In this document: one piece after another, positions 1 through 5,227 of the stretch
Layout: every line of letters starts with the position of its first letter
Numbering within the stretch: the stretch's first letter is position 1
NCBI GenBank assembly: GCA_049273835.1
Contig: JBASRM010000671.1
Coordinates: forward strand, 1 to 5,227
Direction of reading: 5' to 3'
Origin: Onstottus_A sp049273835
Lineage (GTDB): Bacteria; Acidobacteriota; Blastocatellia; UBA7656
Length of the DNA: 5,227 bases
The notes under the pieces: generated by a model
The model's database searches: none
The model's input: only the letters and a program-made list of their open reading frames with translations
What the model was told of the DNA's origin: nothing
Translations under genes and position numbers: made by a program

Positions 1-1560
1 ATCGCCTGCGCAAACGTAACCAATCTGTTGCTTGCGCGAGCTACAAAGCGCAAACGAGAAATTGCGATTCGGCTCGCAATGGGAGCCAGCCGGTCACGGC
101 TGATCCGACAATTGATGACTGAAAGCCTTTTGCTTTCGCTGGCGGGCGGGACGATCGGCTTTTTCGTTGCGATCTGGTCCAAAGACATCCTTCGCTCGCT
201 GGTCCCCTTTGGAGGCGGACCCAACGGTCAGACCGGCGGCATCGATACGCGCGTGCTCATCTTTGCATTGATAATTTCGGTGTTGAGCGGTCTGTTATTT
301 GGATTAGCTCCGGCGCTGCAAGCATCCAAGCCGGATCTGGTGCCTACTTTGAAAGGCGAGATCACCATGCCGGTGGGGGCGCGCGGGCTGACATTCAATC
401 TGCGAAAGGCGCTGGTGGTTTTGCAAGTCGGTCTATCTCTGTTCGCGTTGATCACTGCCGGCCTGTTTGTTCGCAGCCTGCAAAAGGCTCAATCCGTCAA
501 CCCGGGATTCAATGTTGAGAACGTTGTTTTGATGGCGTTCAATCTCGGCCGCGAGGGCTACGCCGAACCTCAGGGCAGAAACTTTCATGACCAGGTGGTC
601 GAACGCATTCGGGCGCTCCCGGGGGTGTTGAATGCTACGGTAGCTCGCGACCGTCCGTTCGGTGGAGGATTTTCAAGGAGCGTCTTTATCGAAGGTCAGG
701 AGCCGCCCCCGGGCGGACGCGGCGTGCTGGTGCAGACGAACAACATCGGACTCGGCTTCTTTGGCACGCTCGGAATCCCGCTGCTGCGCGGCCGCGATTT
801 CGCCGAAGCCGACTCCCCGCAATCCCCCAAAGTGCTGATCATCAACGAAGCGATGGCAAATCGCTTCTGGCCGGATCAGGATGCTGTCGGCAAGCGGCTC
901 AAGCTGTTCGGCGATGAGGACTTCCGCGAAGTAGTCGCGATCGTTGCCGATACCAAATACAACAGCCTCACCGAACCCCGCAGGCCGTTTATGTACATCC
1001 CGCTGCGCCAGGAATACGCGCCCCAGATCAATCTTCACGTACGAACCTCTTCCGACGCCAGAGGGATGATCGCCGCCTTTCGAAAAGAAGTTCAGGCGAT
1101 CGATCCGAGCTTGTCGGTTCTCAACATTCAGACGCTGAGTGAGCGGGTCCAGAACTCTCTGGGCGGGGAGCGAACGCAAGCGACGCTGCTTGGATCGGGC
1201 GGCATTCTGGCGCTGATTCTTGCCGCGATCGGGTTGTACGGCGTGATGTCGTACTCGGTAGCTCAACGCACGCGCGAAATTGGAATACGCATGGCTCTGG
1301 GCGCCGGCCGAAGCAACGTGTTGGGGCTCGTGTTGAAGCAGGGCTTGGCGCTGGTGTCGGCGGGCGTGGTGCTTGGGCTCGCGGCAGCCTTTGCTGTAAC
1401 GCGTTTGCTGGCGAGCTTGCTGTTCGGCGTCAGTGCAGTCGACCCGATGACATTCATCGGTACATCCGCCGTTCTGCTGATCGTTGCTCTGATAGCCAGC
1501 TTCGTGCCTGCACGCAGAGCCACAAAAGTAGATCCGATCATCGCGCTGCGATATGAGTAA
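1..1560 (+). CDS. ADOP-family FtsX/MacB-like permease, C-terminal part (5' end outside window)
   Basis: The frame is open from base 1 and ends at TAA 1558-1560, giving 519 visible residues. The first residues (IACANVTNLLLAR) match residue 283 onward of the complete paralog downstream, so about 280 N-terminal residues lie upstream of the window and no start is visible; the TTG at 28 is internal. Visible parts in order: the end of membrane segment 2 (1-12), the cytoplasmic MALGAS-like loop RLAMGASRSRL (24-34), membrane segments at about 42-62, 84-106 (ending FGLAPAL) and 137-158, a periplasmic domain at about 160-395, and a C-terminal FtsX-type cluster at about 396-418, 449-469 and 485-507 that ends VDPIIALRYE. 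The repeated loop motif REIGIRMALGAGRS follows segment 6. This layout is the ADOP plan (family knowledge). Its role is inferred as an inner-membrane ABC-type permease or mechanotransmission protein; substrate and ATPase partner are unknown. No frameshift is seen. Confidence 0.93.
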   Translation: MACANVTNLLLARATKRKREIAIRLAMGASRSRLIRQLMTESLLLSLAGGTIGFFVAIWSKDILRSLVPFGGGPNGQTGGIDTRVLIFALIISVLSGLLFGLAPALQASKPDLVPTLKGEITMPVGARGLTFNLRKALVVLQVGLSLFALITAGLFVRSLQKAQSVNPGFNVENVVLMAFNLGREGYAEPQGRNFHDQVVERIRALPGVLNATVARDRPFGGGFSRSVFIEGQEPPPGGRGVLVQTNNIGLGFFGTLGIPLLRGRDFAEADSPQSPKVLIINEAMANRFWPDQDAVGKRLKLFGDEDFREVVAIVADTKYNSLTEPRRPFMYIPLRQEYAPQINLHVRTSSDARGMIAAFRKEVQAIDPSLSVLNIQTLSERVQNSLGGERTQATLLGSGGILALILAAIGLYGVMSYSVAQRTREIGIRMALGAGRSNVLGLVLKQGLALVSAGVVLGLAAAFAVTRLLASLLFGVSAVDPMTFIGTSAVLLIVALIASFVPARRATKVDPIIALRYE

Positions 1561-1576
1561 GCGACGAAGGTGGTCA

Positions 1577-1719
1577 GGGTTCATGGTTCAGAGTGCCGGG
1601 TTCGTGGTTCTGGGTTCCGGGTTCAGGTTTGTGCGTTCGAGTTGGTTCCGGGTTCGTAGTTCAAAGTGCGTAGTTCCGGGTTGGTGCTTCAACTTCGTGG
1701 GTTCCAGGTTCGTGGGTTC
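1577..1719 (+). repeat. GGTTC-type direct repeats with about 7-bp spacing
   Basis: Eleven exact GGTTC words start at 1578, 1585, 1599, 1606, 1613, 1620, 1644, 1651, 1700, 1707 and 1715. Most neighbouring starts are 7 or 14 apart, so the block behaves as a degenerate heptamer repeat of the form GGTTCNN. A longer word, TTCCGGGTTC, occurs twice exactly (1615-1624 and 1646-1655) and a third time as its first nine bases at 1674-1682. Base composition is G+T rich on this strand, unlike the flanking genes. It forms the left half of the composite element and is the reverse-complement type of the block at 1808-1878. Confidence 0.85.
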
Positions 1720-1749
1720 GGACTTGAACGTGACGCAAACTTCTAACTC

Positions 1750-1798
1750 TGGAATCTGAAATCTGGAATTTGGAATCTGGAATTTGGAATCTGCCATC
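1750..1798 (+). repeat. Tandem heptamer array, consensus TGGAATC
   Basis: Seven contiguous 7-base units: TGGAATC, TGAAATC, TGGAATT, TGGAATC, TGGAATT, TGGAATC and TGCCATC, followed by a partial TGAATC. Units 3-4 and 5-6 are identical 14-base pairs (1764-1777 and 1778-1791), consistent with slippage or a recent duplication of a two-unit block. The period is exactly 7, so this is not a coding repeat, although short frames happen to stay open through it. It resembles in kind the short tandemly repeated heptamers (STRR) known from cyanobacteria, but I do not claim the same family. It forms the core of the composite element, and the same heptamer recurs in the next spacer. Confidence 0.92.
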
Positions 1799-1807
1799 TG
1801 AATCCCA

Positions 1808-1878
1808 GAACCCCAGCGAAACCCTGAACCTTATCTTATGGAAACCAACCCGAAACCAGAACCCCTGAACCCTGAACC
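1808..1878 (-). repeat. GAACC-type repeats, inverted counterpart of the upstream GGTTC block
   Basis: Five exact GAACC words start at 1808, 1826, 1859, 1867 and 1874, several within CCCTGAAC-like units. They are the reverse complement of the GGTTC words at 1577-1719. Several stretches can pair between the two blocks, for example CCTGAACCC at 1864-1872 with GGGTTCAGG at 1619-1627, so alternative hairpins are possible. An in-frame ATG at 1838 lies in this block and would add a 19-residue Asn/Pro/Glu-rich tail to the next protein; I regard that as a translation of the repeat, not a real start. Confidence 0.8.
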
Positions 1879-1885
1879 AATCTTC

Positions 1886-1890
1886 GGAGG
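1886..1890 (+). promoter_or_regulatory. Shine-Dalgarno GGAGG for the second permease gene
   Basis: GGAGG lies 4 bases before ATG 1895. It decides the start in favour of 1895 over the in-frame ATG at 1838, which has no comparable purine-rich site and would translate repeat sequence. The surrounding leader (CCAATC, 3 bases, GGAGGAT, 2 bases, ATG) closely matches that of the third gene. Confidence 0.85.
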
Positions 1891-1894
1891 ATCG

Positions 1895-4315
1895 ATGTCA
1901 ACTCTTCTGCAAGACATAAGCTACGGTGTTCGAATGCTAGCCAGGCATCGCGGTTTAACGATCGTCGCGCTACTAACTCTCGCGCTGGGAATCGGCGCCA
2001 ACACCGCGATTTTCAGTTTCGTGAACGCCGTGTTGCTGCGTCCGCTGCCGTTTGACCAACCTGACCAGTTGGTTCTCGCTTTCAGCAAGACCAGTAAAAT
2101 CCCCCGAGACTGGGCGACCTACCCCGACCTCCAAGACTGGCGCAAGCAGAGCCAACTGTTTAGCGAGTTCGCTGGGTTCGCAGGACAAAGCGTCAATCTA
2201 ACCGGCAGAGAAGATCCAACACGCGTAATCGGTTGTTTCGTATCAGCCAATTTTTTCAGCACACTCAGGGTTGATGTAGCGCACGGTCATGGGCTGCTAG
2301 CGGGAGAAGACGAACCCGGCGCGGAACGAGTCGCGATAGTCAGCTACGCAACCTGGCGCGATCGGTTCGGCTCTGACCCGAACATGATCGGAACCCCGCT
2401 GATTCTAAACGGCCAGCCGTTCACGGTGGCCGGGATCCTGCCCGATGGATTTCATTTTCAGTTTGGCGACGCGGATGTTTGGATGCCGATTCAACACTAT
2501 CCCAACTTCTCAGTGGATCGCCGGAAAAGCGCCGCCGCCGTGATCGGCCGCCTGAAACCCGGCGCGACGCTCGAGCAAGCTCAATCCGAGATGGATACGA
2601 TCGCGGGCCGTCTTGCGCAGCAGTACCCGGATACAAATGCCGACCGCGGTGTACGGCTGGAGAGATTTCAGGATTTTGTCGTGGAAGATCTGCGCCCGTC
2701 GCTGCTCGTGCTTCTGGGTGCGGTCGCGTTTGTATTATTGATCGCCTGCGCGAACGTCGCGAACTTGCTGCTTGCTAGAGCGCTCACCCGGCAGAAAGAA
2801 ATGGCATTGCGCGCGGCGCTTGGCGCAAGCCGTGCCCGGCTGGTGCGCCAACTGCTCACTGAAACGGTTGTGCTCGCTCTGGCCGGCGGAGCGCTGGGTT
2901 TAGTGGTTGGGGTGTGGGGAACAGATTTGCTGGCCGCCAACACTCCTTCGGATCTGCCTCCCGGCGTGACCGTCAAACTCGACCTGCCAATCCTGGGCTT
3001 CACGCTGGGCATTTCTCTGCTGACGGGGTTGCTGTTTGGCCTCGCTCCGGCGCTGAAGTTTTCAAACCCCGATGTCTACGAAACGCTAAAAGAAGGCGGC
3101 AAGACTTCGGGCGCCGGATCGGTGCGCAGCGGCGCGCGGGGCGTGCTGGTCGTTTCGCAGGTCGCGCTTGCGGTGGTGCTGTTGGTTGGATCCGGGTTGA
3201 TGATCAGGAGTTTTGCGAACCTTGTTCGAGTAGCCGCCGGTTTCAATTCCGACAACCTTCTTACGATGGAGTATCGGGTGCCGCGCAACAAGTATCCGGA
3301 AGGCCGGCAGCAGTGGGACTTTCATCATCAGGTTGTCGAGCGGGTGCGTGCGTTGCCGGGCGTGGACTCCGCGTCGGTAGTGCTCGCCTTGCCGTACAGC
3401 GGGAACGGGGGATCGATGAGTTTCATCCCGCTGGATCGTGCCGAACCGCCGAAGGGCGAAGAGCCGCGCGCGCAACGCAACAGCGCCGACCAGTATTACT
3501 TCAATACAATGCAGATTCCGCTGCTCAGCGGGCGGGTGTTCAACGAACACGATCAAGTTGGGACACCCCCAGTTGTGGTAATCAATCATACGATGGCGCG
3601 GCGCTATTGGCCCGATGAAGATCCTGTTGGGAAGTCAATCCGTTTACTGGACACAGGGATCACCGATACAAATGTCACCGCCTCAATTGTAGGCGTGGTT
3701 GGCGACATAAAGCATTGGTCGCTTGACGAAGAAAACGCCTCTCAAGTCTACGTTGCATTCGCCCAAAATCCATTCATCTTTGCTACGCTGGTGGTTCGCA
3801 CCCAGCCTGAACCGATGAGCATGGCCAACGCCGTTCGCGGCGCGGTGTGGTCGGTAGACAAGGATCAGCCGGTGTGGAAGGTGCGGACGGTCGAGTTTTT
3901 GATTAACCGCAACCTTGGCCCGCGGCGTTTCCTGATGTCCCTGCTTGGAGGGTTTGCGGGGCTTGCGTTGCTCCTGGCCGCGATCGGGATTTACAGTGTG
4001 ATTTCTTACTCGGTGACTCAGCGCACGCACGAGATCGGAGTGAGAATGGCGCTCGGCGCGAAAGCTGTAGATGTGCTCAGGCTAGTGGTCGGGCAAGGCA
4101 TGACGCTGACCTTGATCGGAGTCGGCGCCGGTCTTGTTGCCGCTTTCGGGTTGACCCGTTTGTTGGCGGGCATGCTCTTCGGCGTAAGCGCGACTGACCC
4201 TGTTACCTTCGTTGTCATTTCAGTACTCCTGGCAGGAGTGGCACTGGGAGCCTGTTTGATTCCTGCCAGACGCGCGATAAAGGTCGACCCAATGACCGCG
4301 CTTAGATATGAATAG
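1895..4315 (+). CDS. ADOP-family permease (acidobacterial duplicated orphan permease), complete
   Basis: 806 residues from ATG 1895 to TAG 4313-4315, the usual ADOP length. The N-terminus (MSTLLQDISYGVRMLARH) and membrane segment 1 (about 21-48, with LALGIGANTAIF and VLLRPLPF) are strong family signatures. A first MacB-like periplasmic domain follows (about 50-265; YPDLQDW 76-82, RLKPGATLEQA near its end). Membrane segments lie at about 270-292, 325-345, 364-388 and 417-437, with cytoplasmic loop LRAALGASRARL and the FGLAPAL motif. The second periplasmic domain (about 440-678) contains the RYWPDEDPVGK motif. The C-terminal FtsX-type cluster has segments at about 681-703, 736-760 and 770-790, loop EIGVRMALGA and ending VDPMTALRYE. 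The protein is an internal duplication of a MacB-type permease half. There is no ATPase domain, no Walker motif and no PadR-type N-terminal fusion. Oddity: HGHG at 130-133 stands where the neighbour has LGRP. The inner-membrane location is well supported; export of a substrate or force transmission to the envelope is inference. Confidence 0.95.
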   Translation: MSTLLQDISYGVRMLARHRGLTIVALLTLALGIGANTAIFSFVNAVLLRPLPFDQPDQLVLAFSKTSKIPRDWATYPDLQDWRKQSQLFSEFAGFAGQSVNLTGREDPTRVIGCFVSANFFSTLRVDVAHGHGLLAGEDEPGAERVAIVSYATWRDRFGSDPNMIGTPLILNGQPFTVAGILPDGFHFQFGDADVWMPIQHYPNFSVDRRKSAAAVIGRLKPGATLEQAQSEMDTIAGRLAQQYPDTNADRGVRLERFQDFVVEDLRPSLLVLLGAVAFVLLIACANVANLLLARALTRQKEMALRAALGASRARLVRQLLTETVVLALAGGALGLVVGVWGTDLLAANTPSDLPPGVTVKLDLPILGFTLGISLLTGLLFGLAPALKFSNPDVYETLKEGGKTSGAGSVRSGARGVLVVSQVALAVVLLVGSGLMIRSFANLVRVAAGFNSDNLLTMEYRVPRNKYPEGRQQWDFHHQVVERVRALPGVDSASVVLALPYSGNGGSMSFIPLDRAEPPKGEEPRAQRNSADQYYFNTMQIPLLSGRVFNEHDQVGTPPVVVINHTMARRYWPDEDPVGKSIRLLDTGITDTNVTASIVGVVGDIKHWSLDEENASQVYVAFAQNPFIFATLVVRTQPEPMSMANAVRGAVWSVDKDQPVWKVRTVEFLINRNLGPRRFLMSLLGGFAGLALLLAAIGIYSVISYSVTQRTHEIGVRMALGAKAVDVLRLVVGQGMTLTLIGVGAGLVAAFGLTRLLAGMLFGVSATDPVTFVVISVLLAGVALGACLIPARRAIKVDPMTALRYE

Positions 4316-4334
4316 GGGTTTCAAGGAAAGGTGA

Positions 4335-4426
4335 GGGCTCAGAGTTCAGAGTATTTCAGATGTCATGGAATTACATGGAATCTGTAATCTGGAGGTTCGA
4401 ATCTGGAATCTGCACACTCTGAGCCC
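4335..4426. repeat. Short composite repeat: 11-bp inverted repeat enclosing heptamers
   Basis: GGGCTCAGAGT at 4335-4345 and ACTCTGAGCCC at 4416-4426 are perfect reverse complements, with a 70-base loop. The left arm continues as GTTCAGAGT (4344-4352), a 9-mer also present in the larger upstream element at 1586-1594. The loop carries TGGAATC-type heptamers. The element begins 19 bases after the TAG of the second gene and ends 8 bases before the GGAGG of the third. There is no U-run after the right arm, so it does not look like an intrinsic terminator. It appears to be a compact relative of the 1571-1879 element. Confidence 0.75.
4366..4410 (+). repeat. Degenerate TGGAATC heptamers
   Basis: TGGAATT 4366-4372, TGGAATC 4376-4382, TGTAATC 4383-4389, a variant 14-base stretch starting TGGAGGT at 4390, and TGGAATC 4404-4410. 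The unit is the same as in the array at 1750-1798 but with fewer and less regular copies; three bases (ACA, 4373-4375) break the period once. Confidence 0.8.
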
Positions 4427-4434
4427 AATCCGCC

Positions 4435-4439
4435 GGAGG
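4435..4439 (+). promoter_or_regulatory. Shine-Dalgarno GGAGG for the third permease gene
   Basis: GGAGG lies 4 bases before ATG 4444, the same spacing as for the second gene. With the family-typical N-terminus that follows, it fixes the start. The right arm of the inverted repeat ends only 8 bases upstream, so folding of the leader could affect access to this site. Confidence 0.87.
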
Positions 4440-4443
4440 ATTT

Positions 4444-5227
4444 ATGGAAACTATTCTTCAAGACCTAAGATACGGATTCCGAATGCTGCTCAAGCATCCC
4501 GGATTCACCACGGTCGCAGTGATCGCCCTCGCGCTTGGCATCGGCGCTAACACTGCAATCTTCAGCGTGGTGAATGCGGTCCTCCTGCGCCCGCTTCCGT
4601 TCCCTGAGCCCGAAAGATTGATGGTGGTTTACGAATCGCGCACCGATCGCGGAGTCTCCCGTTCATCGGTCTCATATCCGAACTTCGCCGACTGGAGGGA
4701 TCAAAACAGCGTCTTCGAGCGAATGTCTTCATACCACGACAGCGATTTTGTCATGACCGGTGACGGTGAACCGGCGCGGCTACAGGGTGCGGTCGTGAAC
4801 GCCGATTTGTTTCCGCTGCTCGGTGTAGCGCCAATACTCGGACGCCCGTTCCTCCCAGAGGAAGATAAGCCCGGCGACAGCGGCGGTGTCGTCATGTTGA
4901 GCCATCGGCTCTGGCAGCAGCGGTTCACTGGCGATCCCAACATAATCGGCAGATCAATCGTGCTTGGCGGCAAAAATTATGTCGTTGTTGGAGTGATGCC
5001 ACAGGGATTTCAATTCCCGGTCGGCAGCGACCCGGTGGATCTATGGTCGACGGTTGCGGTCGATTCGGGAATGTTCACTCAGCGCGGGGCGCATTACATG
5101 CGGGTCATCGCACGCCTGAAGCCCGGCGTCACGCTGGCTCAAGCAAAAGCTGAGATGGATGGGATCGCCGGCAACCTGGAACGTCAATACCCGGACGAGA
5201 ACTCGCATCGCGGGATCAACATCGTGC
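4444..5227 (+). CDS. ADOP-family permease, N-terminal part (3' end outside window)
   Basis: The frame is open from ATG 4444 to the window edge: 261 codons plus one base, with no stop. The N-terminus METILQDLRYGFRMLLKHPG and membrane segment 1 (about 21-48, LALGIGANTAIFSVVNAVLL then RPLPFPEPERL) are classic ADOP. The rest is the first MacB-like periplasmic domain, with SYPNFADW (77-84), VNADLFPLLGVAPILGRPF ending at about 136, the LSHRLWQQRF and DPNIIGRSIVLGG motifs, and RLKPGVTLAQAKAEM near the end. The fragment stops at the point equal to about residue 260 of the complete paralog, just before membrane segment 2, so about 540 residues should follow. Start choice rests on the GGAGG and on alignment with the second gene. 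It is 128 bases downstream of gene 2 on the same strand and may be co-transcribed, though the spacer is long for a tight operon. Function is as for its paralogs; the substrate is not readable. Confidence 0.93.
   Translation, partial: METILQDLRYGFRMLLKHPGFTTVAVIALALGIGANTAIFSVVNAVLLRPLPFPEPERLMVVYESRTDRGVSRSSVSYPNFADWRDQNSVFERMSSYHDSDFVMTGDGEPARLQGAVVNADLFPLLGVAPILGRPFLPEEDKPGDSGGVVMLSHRLWQQRFTGDPNIIGRSIVLGGKNYVVVGVMPQGFQFPVGSDPVDLWSTVAVDSGMFTQRGAHYMRVIARLKPGVTLAQAKAEMDGIAGNLERQYPDENSHRGINIV

Larger units (their letters stand above)
1571..1879. repeat. Composite intergenic repeat with inverted outer ends and heptamer core
   Basis: This element fills almost all of the 334-base gap between the first two permease genes. 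Its outer ends are complementary: TCAGGGTTCA at 1574-1583 pairs perfectly with TGAACCCTGA at 1866-1875, and TGG 1571-1573 pairs with CCA 1877-1879 across a single bulged A at 1876, giving a 13-bp stem around a loop of 282 bases. Inside are GGTTC words, then TGGAATC heptamers, then GAACC words. The right end stops 6 bases before the Shine-Dalgarno of the next gene, and the left end starts 10 bases after the upstream stop. I see no convincing promoter, no U-rich terminator and no credible gene here. The boundaries are my reading of the pairing, not a known element definition. Confidence 0.7.

Noticed and set aside
673..1584. Long minus-strand frame of 303 residues opposite gene 1
   Set aside because: It is a shadow of the GC-rich permease coding strand. 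Its composition (rich in Arg, Gln, His) is not that of a recognisable protein, and the plus-strand family match is unambiguous.
1715..1730. Small hairpin GTTC-GGACTT-GAAC as a terminator or operator
   Set aside because: The stem is only 4 bp, there is no T-run, and GTTC/GAAC words are abundant in this repeat block, so it is expected by chance.
1553..1797. Short open frames on both strands through the first spacer (68 residues plus strand, 69 residues minus strand)
   Set aside because: They are frames held open by stop-poor repeats. The peptides are repeat translations (for example FQIP copies), with no ribosome binding site and no recognisable domain; the plus-strand one starts inside the end of gene 1.
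1750..1798. CRISPR array
   Set aside because: The units are contiguous 7-base repeats with no spacers and no 23-45 base repeat; no cas gene is present.
1571..1879. Insertion sequence with terminal inverted repeats
   Set aside because: There is no transposase frame and no clear target-site duplication at the edges; a non-autonomous element remains possible but is unproven.
1838..1894. In-frame upstream ATG giving a 19-residue N-terminal extension (Asn/Pro/Glu-rich) to the second permease
   Set aside because: It translates the GAACC repeat block, has no ribosome binding site, and lies before a typical ADOP N-terminus with GGAGG 4 bases from ATG 1895.
4416..4443. Intrinsic terminator using the 11-bp inverted repeat after gene 2
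   Set aside because: The loop is 70 bases and no T-run follows the right arm; the next ribosome binding site comes directly after it.
4365..4550. 61-residue plus-strand frame across the second spacer into gene 3
   Set aside because: It begins in the heptamer repeat and runs out of frame over the start of the well-supported third permease; it has no ribosome binding site of its own.

Overview
The window holds three tandem, same-strand genes for large paralogous membrane proteins of the ADOP type (acidobacterial duplicated orphan permease, in the FtsX/MacB permease superfamily), separated by two repeat-filled intergenic spacers. ADOP proteins form large paralogous families in Acidobacteriota, so that phylum is the best guess. 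Moderately high GC, G/C-rich third positions and good GGAGG ribosome binding sites fit this, but nothing here fixes the genus, and the class is open.

Layout: (1) 1-1560 is the 3' two-thirds of a first ADOP gene, entering the window inside its second membrane segment. (2) 1561-1894 is a 334-base spacer with no credible gene. It is filled with short repeats of about 7-bp period, in three blocks: GGTTC-type words, then a clean TGGAATC heptamer array, then GAACC-type words (the reverse complement of the first block). (3) 1895-4315 is a complete 806-residue ADOP gene. (4) 4316-4443 is a 128-base spacer with a shorter version of the same design: an 11-bp perfect inverted repeat enclosing TGGAATC heptamers. 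(5) 4444-5227 is the 5' third of a third ADOP gene, cut by the window edge just before its second membrane segment.

The proteins share the expected plan: a short cytoplasmic N-terminus, one membrane segment, a periplasmic MacB-like domain, a cluster of membrane segments, a second periplasmic domain, and a C-terminal FtsX-type membrane cluster ending in ALRYE. No ATP-binding subunit is visible, which is the 'orphan' trait of the family. The transported substrate, if any, cannot be read from the sequence.

The most interesting part is the spacers. Both carry the same kind of composite repeat: it starts 10-19 bases after the upstream stop codon, ends 6-8 bases before the next GGAGG, has complementary outer arms and a heptamer core, and runs into a shared leader (CCAATC, 3-4 bases, GGAGGAT, 2 bases, ATG). 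This looks like a repeat family placed between ADOP paralogs, with possible roles in RNA folding near the ribosome binding site or in recombination between paralogs. Those roles are inference.
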